64,000 nt of DNA from Paralysiella testudinis (GCF_016894345.1 NZ_CP069798.1:1819385-1883384); one strand, 5' to 3'. Positions 52,829 to 62,724 are shown, numbered from the stretch's first letter. Notes: generated by a model not told the origin, from the letters alone. Made by a program: numbers and translations.

Positions 52829-53284
52829 ATGAGCGTGGAACAACTGTATGCCTTGGCCGCCGAATACCTAGACTTTGTGGCCGAGCAAGGCGAAGAAGCG
52901 GGCATGGCCAAGCTTGGCGATGCGCAACACACGTTGCTGGCGTATTGCTATTTGGACAGCCAAGTGCAAGAGGGCGGCTTTGTGCAATTGATTGCCGCGG
53001 GCTATGGCGACTATGTGTTTGCCAATCCCTTAGCCGACAGCCTGCGCCGCTGGGGCATCAAAGCCACGCCCAAGGTGCTGGACAAAGCGCGTGTGCTGTA
53101 TGCCGAGCACGGCGGCCAAATCGAAGCGCTGGCCAGTGATGAGGTTGATATGGATGACTTGCGTGCCCAATTCGCGGCTTTTGAAGAGCTGGACGGCGAT
53201 TACTACGATGTGGCCGATGAGGATCTGGCCGCCGCCGCTGCCTATGTGGCCGCACATCAGGCAGAATTTGCCTTGCCGGTATAA
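52829..53284 (+). CDS. DMP19-like DNA-mimic protein (DUF4375)
   Basis: 151-aa acidic helical protein. The DUF4375 hallmark appears as YLDSQVQEGGFVQLIAAGYG followed by FANPLADSLRRWG. The C-terminal half is strongly acidic (FEELDGDYYDVADEDLAAAA). In N. meningitidis DMP19 imitates DNA and sequesters the repressor NHTF; here that role is inferred. It lies 12 bp before the next gene with AAAGGAAAGCGC upstream. Confidence 0.7.
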   Translation: MSVEQLYALAAEYLDFVAEQGEEAGMAKLGDAQHTLLAYCYLDSQVQEGGFVQLIAAGYGDYVFANPLADSLRRWGIKATPKVLDKARVLYAEHGGQIEALASDEVDMDDLRAQFAAFEELDGDYYDVADEDLAAAAAYVAAHQAEFALPV

Positions 53285-53295
53285 GGCCTTGAACC

Positions 53296-53883
53296 ATGAA
53301 ATACATCATCATTTTTGGCTTATTGGCCGTGTTTTTACTGTTGCTGTTCAAGCGCCGCCGGCCATTGCCGGCTGTGCAAGCCCTTCCGCCGCAGCGGCAT
53401 ACGGCTGCTGCGGATGATGCCGCCGCATTTCGCCATTGGTTGGCGGTGCTGTATCGGGATCAGCCGCAAGATGTTGAGGCCGTGTATCAAGGCGTGGCGG
53501 CTCAATTGGCGGCAGAAGGGGAAACCGATTGGCAGCCGGACAACATCATTCATTTCGGCACCGGCGGGCTGTTGGATGCGCAACATGCTTTTTTGGTGGA
53601 CTGGAAAGACGGCGATTCCTTTATCGATTGGGTAGCAGAGATGGCGGCACGTTTTGGTTTCCAGCCGGTATGGACGGCACAAAATCAAGATGAAGATTTG
53701 CCTGAAACGCTGATGCAAGCGGCTTATCCGCAGTTTTTGGCGCACGGCGCGGTGCTGTACAATACCGCAACCGGTGGCGATTATTATTGCCTTGCCATCG
53801 TGCCGCAGGCCGACAGTGCCGATTTTGAAGCCGCATCGCAACAATGGGGTTTGGCGGTGCGTAGGGCAGACCAGCCGTATTAG
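53296..53883 (+). CDS. membrane-anchored DUF6630-like protein
   Basis: 195 aa. One N-terminal membrane helix (KYIIIFGLLAVFLLLLF) with a KRRR stop-transfer, then a soluble domain with FLVDWKDGDSFIDWVAEMAA and HGAVLYNTATGGDYYCLAIV. This is the pattern of DUF6630 proteins, whose function is unknown. It probably shares a transcript with the DMP19-like gene. A miniature element follows 14 bp after the stop. Confidence 0.6.
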   Translation: MKYIIIFGLLAVFLLLLFKRRRPLPAVQALPPQRHTAAADDAAAFRHWLAVLYRDQPQDVEAVYQGVAAQLAAEGETDWQPDNIIHFGTGGLLDAQHAFLVDWKDGDSFIDWVAEMAARFGFQPVWTAQNQDEDLPETLMQAAYPQFLAHGAVLYNTATGGDYYCLAIVPQADSADFEAASQQWGLAVRRADQPY

Positions 53884-53897
53884 TTTCAATTAAATTC

Positions 53898-54001
53898 ATA
53901 CCAATTCTAAAAATTAACCTAACTGCGTTGGCTCGCCTTGCCGTACTAGCTGTACTGTCTGCGGCTCGCCGCCTTGTGATCTTATTTTTTAGAATTGGTA
54001 T
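53898..54001. repeat. miniature element of the ATACCAAT-end family (104 bp)
   Basis: ATACCAATTCTAAAAA at the left mirrors TTTTTTAGAATTGGTAT at the right. The interior is Correia-like (CTGCGTTGGCTCGCCTTG). Its relative at 11874-12027 is longer. Confidence 0.8.
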
Positions 54002-54083
54002 CAGTATAAAACTTTTTCAGGCAGCCTTATGGCGGCCAATTCATCCGTTTGCGTAAAAATAAATTTCAAAGAAACAAAATCCT

Positions 54084-54815
54084 ATGAATCCTTTAATCCT
54101 TGATGGCAGCTTGCCGGTACAACGCACGCCGGTGATTGTGGCGCTTGATTTTGCCAGTGCCGATGAAACGCTGAATTTTGTGCGCAGGCTCGATCCCACA
54201 CTGTGCCAGCTTAAAATCGGCAAAGAATTGTTTACCGCCAGCGGTCGCCGTTTGGCTGAAAGCCTGATTCAGCAAGGCTTTAAATTGTTTTTGGATTTGA
54301 AATACCACGATATTCCGCACACCGTGGCGGCGGCCTGCAAAGTGGCTGCCGAAATGGGCGTGTGGATGGTGGACATGCACAGCTTGGGCGGGCGGCGCAT
54401 GATGGAAGCCGCCGTGGCCGCGCTGGCACCTTTATCGCACAAGCCTTTGCTGATTGGCGTTACCGTGCTCACCAGCATGGAGCAGGCCGACTTGGCCGAA
54501 ATCGGCCTTGAATTGCCGGTGGCCGAGCTGGTGCTGAGTTGGGCGCAGCTGGCGCAATCTTCCGGCCTGGATGGCGTGGTGTGCTCGGCACAAGAAGCGG
54601 CGCTGTTGCGCCGGCATTTGGGCGCGGATTTTGTGTTGGTGACCCCCGGCATCCGCCCCAATGTGGCCACTAATAACGACGATCAGCGCCGCATCATGAC
54701 TCCGCAAGCGGCATTGGCCGCCGGCAGCAGCTATTTGGTGATGGGGCGCCCGATTACCGGAGCAGACGATCCGGTGGCGCTGTTGCGGCAAATCAATGCC
54801 GAAGCCAATGTTTAA
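54084..54815 (+). CDS. pyrF: orotidine 5'-phosphate decarboxylase
   Basis: Last step of UMP synthesis. 243-aa TIM barrel with [13 protein letters not shown] near the start and the active-site block D71-L-K73-Y-H-D76-I. The C-terminal phosphate-binding part is VTPGIRP and [15 protein letters not shown]. The start ATG 54084 has AAAGAAACAAAATCCT upstream. A DUS-pair terminator follows. Confidence 0.95.
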   Translation: MNPLILDGSLPVQRTPVIVALDFASADETLNFVRRLDPTLCQLKIGKELFTASGRRLAESLIQQGFKLFLDLKYHDIPHTVAAACKVAAEMGVWMVDMHSLGGRRMMEAAVAALAPLSHKPLLIGVTVLTSMEQADLAEIGLELPVAELVLSWAQLAQSSGLDGVVCSAQEAALLRRHLGADFVLVTPGIRPNVATNNDDQRRIMTPQAALAAGSSYLVMGRPITGADDPVALLRQINAEANV

Positions 54816-54839
54816 GGGCAGATAGGCGTAGGTTTCATC

Positions 54840-54881
54840 AAGGCTGCCTGAAAAGGTTTGAACTGATTTTCAGGCAGCCTT
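54840..54881 (+). terminator. DUS inverted-pair terminator after pyrF
   Basis: AAGGCTGCCTGAAAA and TTTTCAGGCAGCCTT flank a 12-nt loop, 25 nt after the stop. Confidence 0.65.
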
Positions 54882-54937
54882 AAATGTGTGGCTTTGGCTA
54901 AATACGGCAAGTTATCATTTTGTGGGTTGAGCAGACG

Positions 54938-55033
54938 TGTAGGTCGGATTCTTGAATCCGACGCTGGTGCAAAGAATAAGGTTGCTGCATCTGGCCTTAT
55001 CGGCCAAATGTCGGATTCAAAAATCCGACCTAC
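54938..55033. repeat. nested inverted repeat (TAGGTCGGATTC family), copy 2
   Basis: TAGGTCGGATTCTTGAATCC at the left and TCGGATTCAAAAATCCGACC at the right are the same arms as at 3439-3532, with a different centre. Confidence 0.7.
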
Positions 55034-55065
55034 GTGGATGGTGCTGTCGAATTTCTTTTTAAAAC

Positions 55066-55100
55066 AACGCACCCGTGTATTCATACCGGGTGCGTTTTTT
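55066..55100. terminator. intrinsic terminator before the acyltransferase gene end
   Basis: ACGCACCCG and CGGGTGCGTTTTTT enclose a 10-nt loop between pyrF and the convergent acyltransferase gene. Confidence 0.75.
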
Positions 55101-55117
55101 ATTGAGCTAAGCAGACC

Positions 55118-55888
55118 CTAGCCATCACCATTCACTTTATGGCGGATAAACTGCTCGGCGGCATCTTTGAGCTGATAGCGGTCGGCGCAGTCGGTATAGC
55201 CGCTGCCCATCAGTAAGGCGAAGTCTACTTGGGCGGTGATGTGCGGCTGGCGTGCGATGCGCCACAAGGAAGCAAAAAACGGCGTGTCGCCCACCCAAGC
55301 GACGGCGGTGCTGCGCTGGCCGTGTGGGTTTAGATAGCGTAAGGCCATGGCCTGTACCGGGGTGTCGGTGTCGATGGCGGCTTGAAACAGTGCGGCTTTA
55401 AACGGCAATACGTTTAAGCCGTCGGAGGTGCGCGCTTCGGGAAAGAAGGTTACGCTTTGCCCGGCCGCCAAGGTGCGGGCAATGGTTTGGTTGACATTGC
55501 CCGCATCGGTGCGCGAGTGGCGGTTGATAAACACAGTGCCCACATGCGCGGCCAAGGTGCCCACCACCGGCCAGTGGCGGATGGATTGCTTGGCAATAAA
55601 GCCACTCGGATACAGTGCCATCAACACAAAAATATCCAGCCACGAAACGTGGTTGGCCACCGCCAACACCGGCGGGTTGGCCGGGCATTGGGCGTGGCAG
55701 CTCACATTCAAGCGAATGTGTAAAATTTTCAATAGCCGTTCGGCAATGCCCATCATGGCCGCATCGCGCTGTTTGGAGCTGAGGCGGCCAAAACGAAATA
55801 CGCGCCAGCAGGCACCGGCCAGCCACCACAACAGCCGCCACAGGCGGTATAGCGCAAGCAGAAACGGGGTGTGTTTTTGAGCATTCAT
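55118..55888 (-). CDS. lysophospholipid (1-acylglycerol-3-phosphate) acyltransferase, PlsC-like
   Basis: 256 aa. The acyltransferase motifs are NHVSWLD (H-x4-D) and FFPEARTSDG (a variant of FPEGTR with Ala for Gly). An N-terminal hydrophobic segment (FLLALYRLWRLLWWLAGACW) anchors it to the membrane. It most likely acylates lysophosphatidic acid in phospholipid synthesis, and Neisseria has several such enzymes. It lies 13 bp downstream of mutM on the same strand. Confidence 0.8.
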   Translation of the reverse strand: MNAQKHTPFLLALYRLWRLLWWLAGACWRVFRFGRLSSKQRDAAMMGIAERLLKILHIRLNVSCHAQCPANPPVLAVANHVSWLDIFVLMALYPSGFIAKQSIRHWPVVGTLAAHVGTVFINRHSRTDAGNVNQTIARTLAAGQSVTFFPEARTSDGLNVLPFKAALFQAAIDTDTPVQAMALRYLNPHGQRSTAVAWVGDTPFFASLWRIARQPHITAQVDFALLMGSGYTDCADRYQLKDAAEQFIRHKVNGDG

Positions 55889-55901
55889 GGCGGGATTGGG
55901 C

Positions 55902-56723
55902 TTAATGTTGGCATTGCGGGCAGTAAAAACTGCTGCGCTGTCCTTGGGTGATTTTGTAAATCAGGCCGCCACAGTGCGGGCAGTTTTCGTTTTGGCGGCC
56001 ATACACGGCATATTGTTGCTGGAAATAGCCGCTGCGCCCTTCGCTGTTTACAAAGTCGCGCAGGGTGCTGCCGCCTGCGGCCAGGGCGCGTTGTAAAACG
56101 TCTTTAATGGCCGCCACCAGCGCCGTGTATTCGTGTGCTTGCAGGCTGTTGGCAGCGCGAGTAGGGGCGATGGCTGCCTGAAACAGCGCCTCGTTGGCAT
56201 AAATATTGCCCACGCCCACCACCACGGCATTGTCCATCAACGCCAGTTTGATGGCGCGTTTTTGTTTGGCTAAGGTGTGCTGCAAATAAGCGGCATCGAA
56301 GTCGGCACTTAAAGGCTCCGGCCCCAAGTGTTGCAGCAGCGGATGGTGTTCCAGTGCACCGGCAAACCACAAAATAGCGCCAAAACGGCGCGGGTCGTGA
56401 AAGCGCAGCAAGGTGCCGTCGGCAAATTCAAAGTCGGCGTGGTCGTGTTTTTGCGGCGGCGGATGTTGGCCGGGCTCGTAAATACGCAGACTGCCGGACA
56501 TGCCCAGATGGATAATCAGATAACCGGCACCGGTGTGAATCAGCAGATATTTGGCACGTCGGCTCACTGCCATCACAGTTTGGCCGTTTAACACTGCCGC
56601 TAAGTCGGGGTTTACCGGCCAGCGTAACTTCGGCTGACGGATGTGGGTGCGCACAAAGGCTTTGCCGCAGATGTGCGGGGCAATACCGGCGCGGGTGGTT
56701 TCAACTTCGGGCAATTCGGGCAT
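55902..56723 (-). CDS. mutM: formamidopyrimidine-DNA glycosylase
   Basis: Removes 8-oxoguanine and fapy lesions. 273 aa from ATG 56723, giving the essential N-terminus [11 protein letters not shown] with catalytic Pro2 and Glu3 after Met removal. The helix-two-turn-helix has [20 protein letters not shown], and the C-terminal zinc finger is [15 protein letters not shown] plus FYCPQCQH. The 33 in-frame codons upstream are not used because Pro2 must be N-terminal. A DUS lies in the gene near 56170. Confidence 0.94.
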   Translation of the reverse strand: MPELPEVETTRAGIAPHICGKAFVRTHIRQPKLRWPVNPDLAAVLNGQTVMAVSRRAKYLLIHTGAGYLIIHLGMSGSLRIYEPGQHPPPQKHDHADFEFADGTLLRFHDPRRFGAILWFAGALEHHPLLQHLGPEPLSADFDAAYLQHTLAKQKRAIKLALMDNAVVVGVGNIYANEALFQAAIAPTRAANSLQAHEYTALVAAIKDVLQRALAAGGSTLRDFVNSEGRSGYFQQQYAVYGRQNENCPHCGGLIYKITQGQRSSFYCPQCQH

Positions 56724-56957
56724 GGTGCGGGATATGAAAGCTAAAGGTATGCAACATAGCACAAGCAAGCAAGGCCAAACAAGGCTTGGCTGCCTGAAAG
56801 ACGGTGGGCAGGCAGAAAACAAAACGATGGGCGTGATAAACGCGCAGGTGTGGGCGGGTAAAATTTGTTAAGCGGCAAAACGCAGCGCAAAAAGGCTGTG
56901 TTAAAGTAGCGGCTTTGTGAACGCAAGTTCCGTTTGTGCCGAAGGAAAGCAAAGATT

Positions 56958-58793
56958 ATGTTGCATTGGGCTTATCGAATCACCCCCGTGGCCATGGCCT
57001 TGATGTTGTTGCCCGCTGCCGCGCAGGCCAATGAAGCGGCCAGCGGCGCACAGCTGCCCGCCATCGAAACCAAATTACAGCACGCCAAAACCCAGGTGCT
57101 GCGTCAGGACAACAGCGAGCGGCAGCAGCGCGTGGCCATTGCCGAGCGTGCCAATAATGTGTTTAGCTTGCTGGCCAGCGAAATGGTGCTGAATCAAGGC
57201 CAAGCGGGCAGCGCCTTGGCCACGTATATGGTGATGTTGGAGCGCACGCGTGACCCGGAAGTGGCCGAGCGCGGTATGGAGATTGCACTCAATGCGGATG
57301 CCGTAGCGCAAGCAGAGGCCATTTTAACGCGCTGGCAGCAGCTGGAGCCCACGCCTTCGGCGGCACAAAAGCGCATGGTGTGGGAAATGGCCTTGGCGCG
57401 GGGCGATGTTGCGGCGGTGGCGGCCGGGTTGGATGGGGTGCTGGCCGATGCTTCCGACTACAAAACACGGCGTATTTTCCTGCAAATGGCACAAATGAGC
57501 CTGCGCCATCCTGAGCTGGCGGCCGATGCGGCTGCACCGATACACACAGCGGCGCAAAACCATGCCGATATGCCCGAGGCAATGATTGCCGATGCCATTT
57601 TTTCGGCACAAAGCAACCGCAACCAAGATGCGGTGAGCGCCTTGCAAAAACTGGCCGAGCTGGATGGCGATGTGCGCCCGGCCACCTTGCTAACGCTGAA
57701 GCTGATTAACCAATACCGCCCGCAGGTATTGGTGTCGTTCTTTAAGCAAACCGACATCAACGCCTTGTCGCCGATGTGGCAAAGCCTGTATGTGGATACC
57801 TTAATCAGCAGCAAACAATGGCCGCAAGCCTATGCCTGGCTGCAAAAACTGCTCAACCAAAGCCCGGATGCCGATTTGTATCTGCAAGCGGCTGTATTGT
57901 CGGTAAACCAACGTGCACCCACTGCCGACACCTTGGGCTATTTGGACAAAGCCTATGCCATCGGCACGCAGGCGCAAAAAAGCCGCGCTGCTTTTCTGGC
58001 CGCCACCCGTTTAATGGACGACAAACAAACCGCTCCGGCCAGAGCGTGGGCAGAAAAAATCACCGCTGCCGATATGGCGTTTGACAAGCAATTATTGCTG
58101 GCATCCATTGCAGCGGAAGACAAAAACTGGGCCGCAGCGCACCGCCATGTGGATGCGGCAGCGGCCATCAGCCCGCAAACCGGCCTACTTTATGACGGCG
58201 GCGATTTATGGCGTTTGCGTCTGTTTGTGATTGGCCAATACCAAACGCCGGCGCAAAAACTGGCCAGCTACAACCGCTTGTTGACACAGGCCGAAAAAGC
58301 CGCCGCCAGCCCCGAGCGCACAGAACGCATTGCCGAGGTATTGTATGAGCGCGGCGTGGTGTATGCCGACGACTTAAACCAGCCGCAACGGGCGGTAGTC
58401 GATTTGCGCCGCTTTGTGGCCATGAAGCCGGACAGCGCTGCCGGTTTGAACGCCTTGGGCTACACCATGTTATCGCTGCCCAAAAGCGAATGGGCAGAAG
58501 CCATGCGCCTGATTGAAGAAGCCTACCAGCTCGACAGCCAGTCGGCCGCCATCAACGACAGCCTGGGCTGGGCTTATTTCTTAAAGGGCGATGCCGAAGC
58601 GGCACTGCCGCATTTGCAGTTTGCCTACGACCAAACTCCCGATGCCGAAGTGGGCGCCCATTTAGGCGAAGTTTTGTGGACATTGGGGCAGCACGAAAAA
58701 GCGCGGCTGGTGTGGCGCACTGCCTTGCAGCAAGAGCCGCAACACCGCGTGCTGCGCGATACCTTGCGCCGCTTGGGTGTGGCTAATCCTTAA
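56958..58793 (+). CDS. periplasmic/secreted tetratricopeptide repeat protein
   Basis: 611 aa from ATG 56958 (MLHWAYRITPVAMALMLLPA), with GAAGGAAAG upstream. A signal peptide ends near AAAQA. The rest is helical repeats, with clear TPRs at the C-terminus (AGLNALGYTMLSLPKSEWAE and INDSLGWAYFLKGDAEAALP). It is the conserved neighbour of lolB and ispE in Neisseria and is probably involved in envelope assembly, but no activity is known to me. Confidence 0.78.
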   Translation: MLHWAYRITPVAMALMLLPAAAQANEAASGAQLPAIETKLQHAKTQVLRQDNSERQQRVAIAERANNVFSLLASEMVLNQGQAGSALATYMVMLERTRDPEVAERGMEIALNADAVAQAEAILTRWQQLEPTPSAAQKRMVWEMALARGDVAAVAAGLDGVLADASDYKTRRIFLQMAQMSLRHPELAADAAAPIHTAAQNHADMPEAMIADAIFSAQSNRNQDAVSALQKLAELDGDVRPATLLTLKLINQYRPQVLVSFFKQTDINALSPMWQSLYVDTLISSKQWPQAYAWLQKLLNQSPDADLYLQAAVLSVNQRAPTADTLGYLDKAYAIGTQAQKSRAAFLAATRLMDDKQTAPARAWAEKITAADMAFDKQLLLASIAAEDKNWAAAHRHVDAAAAISPQTGLLYDGGDLWRLRLFVIGQYQTPAQKLASYNRLLTQAEKAAASPERTERIAEVLYERGVVYADDLNQPQRAVVDLRRFVAMKPDSAAGLNALGYTMLSLPKSEWAEAMRLIEEAYQLDSQSAAINDSLGWAYFLKGDAEAALPHLQFAYDQTPDAEVGAHLGEVLWTLGQHEKARLVWRTALQQEPQHRVLRDTLRRLGVANP

Positions 58794-58925
58794 ATAATTG
58801 GCGTTTTGCACTCATTGATTAAGGCTGCCTGAACGATAAAATAAAACCGTTATTGCCAAACTGGATTCGGCATTTTGTGTTTCAGGCAGCCTAAAATCAC
58901 AGCGAACAATGGAAACTGTATCAAT

Positions 58926-59522
58926 ATGATGAATAAACTCCCGTTATTGCTGGCCGCTGTGGTATTGGCGGCCTGTACCAATTTCAATACGCCGCTCAAG
59001 CAATCCGGCTGGCAGGCCGATACCGGCAGCGCGGAAGGTTTTAGCAGCGAAGGCCGCTTGGCGGTGCGCGAGGGCGAAAAAGGCTCGTATGCCAATTTTG
59101 AGTGGCAGGATTTCGGCACGGTGCAAAACATCAGCGTCAACACCCCTTTGGGTAATACCGTGGGTGTACTGTGCCGCGATAGCGAAGGGGTGATTGCCGA
59201 AGACAGCAGCGCGCGTCAATACCGTGCCGACAGCATTGAAGCACTCAGCCAAAACCTGCTCGGCTTTACCCTGCCCATGAGCCATCTGAATCAATGGGCG
59301 CGTGGCCGCTGGGCACCGGGCGAAGCGCATGAAATCCTCACCGACGGCCGTTTGCGCCAATCGGGCTGGCTGATTGGCCGCCAACTAATGGCCGACGGCG
59401 TGTCGCCTAAAATTCTGGTGCTGGAAAACGAACGCTTGAATATCCGCTTGGTATTCGACCAATTCCAGCCGCTGGATTTGCGCACGATGAAAATCGGGCG
59501 GTGCGCACTGCGCAGCGCATAA
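58926..59522 (+). CDS. lolB: outer-membrane lipoprotein insertion factor LolB
   Basis: 198-aa lipoprotein that receives lipoproteins from LolA and inserts them into the outer membrane. The signal peptide ends in the lipobox VLAAC (Cys at about residue 18), followed by the eleven-stranded beta barrel half (GRLAVREGEKGSYANFEWQD, RGRWAPGEAHEIL). ATG 58926 or 58929 is the start. The upstream in-frame codons overlap a DUS and are not used. It shares the usual lolB-ispE order. Confidence 0.85.
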   Translation: MMNKLPLLLAAVVLAACTNFNTPLKQSGWQADTGSAEGFSSEGRLAVREGEKGSYANFEWQDFGTVQNISVNTPLGNTVGVLCRDSEGVIAEDSSARQYRADSIEALSQNLLGFTLPMSHLNQWARGRWAPGEAHEILTDGRLRQSGWLIGRQLMADGVSPKILVLENERLNIRLVFDQFQPLDLRTMKIGRCALRSA

Positions 59523-59694
59523 ATTGGATGGGGCGTGTGGGTTAATAAAGGCTGCCTGAAATGGGGGGTTACGTTTTTCAGGCAGCTTTTAAAACATTTA
59601 AATCAATGGTATTTATTCATTTGCACTATTTATGCTTTCAGGCAGCCCATAATCACTCAATCCTTGCAATTAACCCAATCCAATAGGTATCTGC

Positions 59695-60552
59695 ATGTCT
59701 TTAGATTCAATCCCGATTCCGCCCGCCGCACAGGCGTTCGCCGCCCCGGCCAAACTTAATTTGGATTTGCGCATTATCGGCCGCCGTGCCGATGGTTATC
59801 ACTTGCTCGAAAGTGTGTTTACGCTGATTGATTTGTGCGACACGGTGTATTTGCTGCCGCGCCATAACGGGCAGATTATGCTGCACACCCCCATGGCCGG
59901 TGTGGCGGCTGCGCAGGATTTGGCTTATCGCGCGGCGGCGGCATTGCAACAGGCTTCAGGAAGCGCTTGCGGTGCAGAAATCTGGTTGCACAAACGCATT
60001 CCCACCGGCGGTGGCTTGGGCGGCGGCAGCTCGGATGCGGCCACGGTGCTGATGGCCTTAAACCGCTTGTGGCAATGCGGCTTGGATAAAACACAATTGA
60101 TGGCGCTGGGCTTGGCGTTGGGTGCCGATGTGCCGTTTTTTATTTTTGGCGAAAACGCCTTTGCGCGAGGCGTGGGCGAGGATTTGCATCCGCTTTCATT
60201 GCCGAAACAATGGTATGTAATTGTGAAGCCGCCGGTGCATGTGAGCACGGCGGTGGTTTTTTCGCATCAGGGCTTGACACGCAATTCCGAAGCCAGCATA
60301 ATGCCAGTCTTTCAAACGCCACAACACTGGCGCAACGATATGCAAAGTGTTGTTTTGCTTGAATATCCCGAGGTAAAAGCCGCATTTGAAGCACTGGCTG
60401 CCCATGGCAAGCCGATGATGAGCGGTTCGGGGGCTTGTGTATTTTTGCGCTTTGAATCCGAAGCCGCAGCACAAGCGGTTTACCAGCAAGTTTCCAGCGC
60501 GCATCAAACGTATTTGGCCGCCAATTTGGCCAGCCATCCGTTTTACGGTTGA
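59695..60552 (+). CDS. ispE: 4-diphosphocytidyl-2-C-methyl-D-erythritol kinase
   Basis: Fourth step of the MEP isoprenoid pathway. 285-aa GHMP kinase: [20 protein letters not shown] at the N-terminus with the catalytic Lys/Asn region, and the ATP loop [14 protein letters not shown] (residues 103-116). The C-terminal motif is [13 protein letters not shown]. It supplies precursors used by hpnD-hpnE. The 170 bp before it hold an imperfect DUS pair (59551-59588) and another DUS near 59638. tRNA-Gln genes follow. Confidence 0.93.
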   Translation: MSLDSIPIPPAAQAFAAPAKLNLDLRIIGRRADGYHLLESVFTLIDLCDTVYLLPRHNGQIMLHTPMAGVAAAQDLAYRAAAALQQASGSACGAEIWLHKRIPTGGGLGGGSSDAATVLMALNRLWQCGLDKTQLMALGLALGADVPFFIFGENAFARGVGEDLHPLSLPKQWYVIVKPPVHVSTAVVFSHQGLTRNSEASIMPVFQTPQHWRNDMQSVVLLEYPEVKAAFEALAAHGKPMMSGSGACVFLRFESEAAAQAVYQQVSSAHQTYLAANLASHPFYG

Positions 60553-60562
60553 TGTGTGTTGT

Positions 60563-60638
60563 TGGGGAGTCGTCAAGTGGTTAAGACTCTGGGTTTTGAT
60601 CCCAGCATGCGTAGGTTCGAATCCTACCTCCCCAGCCA
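60563..60638 (+). tRNA. tRNA-Gln (TTG), copy 1
   Basis: 76-nt cloverleaf with encoded CCA. The acceptor TGGGGAG pairs with CTCCCCA. The anticodon arm is CTGGG-TTTTGAT-CCCAG (anticodon TTG) and the T-arm is GTAGG-TTCGAAT-CCTAC. Confidence 0.95.
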
Positions 60639-60678
60639 CCCGTTCAGGCTTTCAGGCAGCCTCTGCTTGGTTTGATAG

Positions 60679-60754
60679 TGGGGAGTCGTCAAGTGGTTAA
60701 GACTCTGGGTTTTGATCCCAGCATGCGTAGGTTCGAATCCTACCTCCCCAGCCA
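60679..60754 (+). tRNA. tRNA-Gln (TTG), copy 2
   Basis: Sequence identical to copy 1 over 76 nt, 40 bp downstream. The spacer contains a DUS (TTCAGGCAGCCT). Confidence 0.95.
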
Positions 60755-60809
60755 AAATATCCGGAAGCGTGTAAGGCAACTTACACGCTTCTTTGGTGTT
60801 TATCGGGGC

Positions 60810-60880
60810 GCACTAAAACCAGTACTGCGTTACCGCGCCTTGTCCTGACTGTATTGCGTCACCATAAAATAAACCTAGGC
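60810..60880. repeat. decayed Correia-like fragment
   Basis: AACCAGTACTGCGTTACCGC and GCGCCTTGTCCTGACTG resemble the end-proximal parts of Correia elements, but the TATAGTGG ends are missing. Confidence 0.35.
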
Positions 60881-60900
60881 CGCATACGTGAATTAACACT

Positions 60901-60929
60901 TTGGCCTTAAAGAGGGGCAGTGGTATCAT
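60901..60929 (+). promoter_or_regulatory. candidate promoter for prs
   Basis: TTGGCC (60901-60906) and TATCAT (60924-60929) at 17-bp spacing, about 100 bp before the prs start. Confidence 0.5.
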
Positions 60930-61029
60930 ACGCGCTGCACAGCAACACCGTTACTCAATAAACACCCCTTGATGGAGTGCAAACGGTATGTTCCCACCCA
61001 TATACAAGCAATTGGCAGGTACAGACGAG

Positions 61030-62016
61030 ATGGCAGCTTACGACAGCCTGATGGTGTTCACCGGAAACGCCAACCCCACATTGGCCAGCAATGTGGTTAA
61101 GCATTTGGATATTTCACTGGGGCGTGCCTCGGTGAGCAAGTTTTCCGATGGTGAAATTGCCATCGAGTTGCTGGAAAACGTGCGCGGGCGCGATGTGTTT
61201 ATTTTGCAGCCCACGTGCGCCCCCACCAACGACAATTTGATGGAAGTGTTGGCCATGGCCGATGCGCTGAAGCGGGCTTCTGCCGGGCGCATCACCGCGG
61301 CGATTCCGTATTTTGGCTATGCCCGCCAAGACCGCCGCCCGCGCTCGGTGCGGGTGCCGATTTCGGCCAAGCTGGTGGCCAATATGCTGTATTCGGCCGG
61401 TATCGACCGCGTGTTAACCGTGGATTTGCATGCCGACCAAATTCAAGGCTTTTTCGATATCCCGGTAGACAACATCTACGCCACCCCGATTTTGATTCAC
61501 GATATCGAAAAACAACGCATCGAAAATCTTACGGTGGTAAGCCCCGATATCGGCGGCGTGGTGCGCGCCCGTGCGGTGGCCAAAGTGTTGAATGCCGACT
61601 TGGCGATTATCGACAAACGCCGCCCCAAAGCCAATGTGGCCGAAGTGATGAACATTATCGGCGATATCCAAGGCCGTACCTGTTTGATTGTGGACGACAT
61701 GATCGATACCGCCAACACCTTGTGCAAAGCCGCCTCGGCGCTGAAAGAGCGCGGTGCTGAGCGTGTGTTGGCTTATGCCACCCATCCGGTGTTTTCTGGC
61801 GAAGCAGTAAACCGCATTGCTTCATCCGATATCGACCAAGTGGTGGTCACCGATACCATCCCCTTGTCGGAAGCCGCCCACGCTTGCGGCCGCATCCGCC
61901 AAGTCACCATTGCAGGCTTGCTGGCTGAAACCGTGCGCCGCATCAGCAATGAAGAATCCGTATCCTACCTCTTTAACGAGGATTTGGTTGCGCCGGGAGC
62001 GCTGTTTCTCCCGTAA
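61030..62016 (+). CDS. prs: ribose-phosphate pyrophosphokinase
   Basis: Makes PRPP from ribose 5-phosphate and ATP for nucleotide, His and Trp synthesis. 328 aa from ATG 61030 ([16 protein letters not shown], matching neisserial Prs from memory); ATG 60988 upstream is in frame but lacks resemblance. The flexible ATP region is [20 protein letters not shown], and the PRPP loop is [11 protein letters not shown] with D222 and D223. It is followed after 64 bp by rplY, the standard order. Confidence 0.95.
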   Translation: MAAYDSLMVFTGNANPTLASNVVKHLDISLGRASVSKFSDGEIAIELLENVRGRDVFILQPTCAPTNDNLMEVLAMADALKRASAGRITAAIPYFGYARQDRRPRSVRVPISAKLVANMLYSAGIDRVLTVDLHADQIQGFFDIPVDNIYATPILIHDIEKQRIENLTVVSPDIGGVVRARAVAKVLNADLAIIDKRRPKANVAEVMNIIGDIQGRTCLIVDDMIDTANTLCKAASALKERGAERVLAYATHPVFSGEAVNRIASSDIDQVVVTDTIPLSEAAHACGRIRQVTIAGLLAETVRRISNEESVSYLFNEDLVAPGALFLP

Positions 62017-62080
62017 ACCCCTGTCGTCTTAAGCTGGTCGCGGCCGATGACGACGTTTTTATCTTTTGGAGTTTTATACT

Positions 62081-62653
62081 ATGTCTTACGAAATCAATGC
62101 TGTAAATCGCGAAGCACAGGGCACTGGTGCGAGCCGCCGCCTGCGTCGCGAAGGCCAAGTACCGGCTGTTTTGTACGGTGAAGGCACCGAGCCTATGGCC
62201 ATTGCCGTAGAGCACAAAGCCATGTTCTACGCTTTGGAAAAAGAATCTTTCCACACCGCCATCATCAAGCTGAACCTCGATGGCAAAACCCACGACGTGA
62301 TTGTGCGCGACTTCCAAATGCACCCGTTCAAACAACAAGTGCAACACATCGACTTCCAAGCGCTGGACATGAACAAGCCGGTGCAAATCCGCATTCCGGT
62401 GCACTTGCTCAATGCCGAAGCTTCTGTGGCGGTGAAACTGCAAGGCGGCCGTGTTTCTTTGCTGAACAACACCGTAGAAGTATTGGCACTACCCAAAGAC
62501 ATTCCGGCGTCGCTGGAATTGGATGTGTCTAAAGTGCACGCAGGCCAAATCCTGCATTTGTCTGACATTGTGTTCCCGGAAGGTGTTTCCAGCGTGGCAT
62601 TGAAACGCAACGAAAACCTGCCCGTGGCTGCGGTAACCGGCAAAAAACGCTAA
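62081..62653 (+). CDS. rplY: 50S ribosomal protein bL25, CTC form
   Basis: 190-aa bL25 of the long (general stress CTC) type that binds 5S rRNA. The N-terminal 5S-binding domain includes [18 protein letters not shown] and [17 protein letters not shown]. The C-terminal beta domain includes [21 protein letters not shown] 62081 has TTTTGGAG 7-8 nt upstream. A strong terminator and a DUS pair follow. Confidence 0.94.
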   Translation: MSYEINAVNREAQGTGASRRLRREGQVPAVLYGEGTEPMAIAVEHKAMFYALEKESFHTAIIKLNLDGKTHDVIVRDFQMHPFKQQVQHIDFQALDMNKPVQIRIPVHLLNAEASVAVKLQGGRVSLLNNTVEVLALPKDIPASLELDVSKVHAGQILHLSDIVFPEGVSSVALKRNENLPVAAVTGKKR

Positions 62654-62675
62654 TCGCCATTGGTGCGAAGCCGCG

Positions 62676-62708
62676 AAAAAACCCGCTGTGGATAACAGCG
62701 GGTTTTTT
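62676..62708 (+). terminator. intrinsic terminator after rplY
   Basis: AAAAAACCCGCTG-TGGATA-ACAGCGGGTTTTTT, 23 nt after the stop. Confidence 0.88.
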
Positions 62709-62724
62709 GTATGCTTTTATGCTT

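Noticed and set aside
56724..56822. 33-residue N-terminal extension of MutM
   Set aside because: MutM needs Pro2 as N-terminal nucleophile, so translation must start at ATG 56723.
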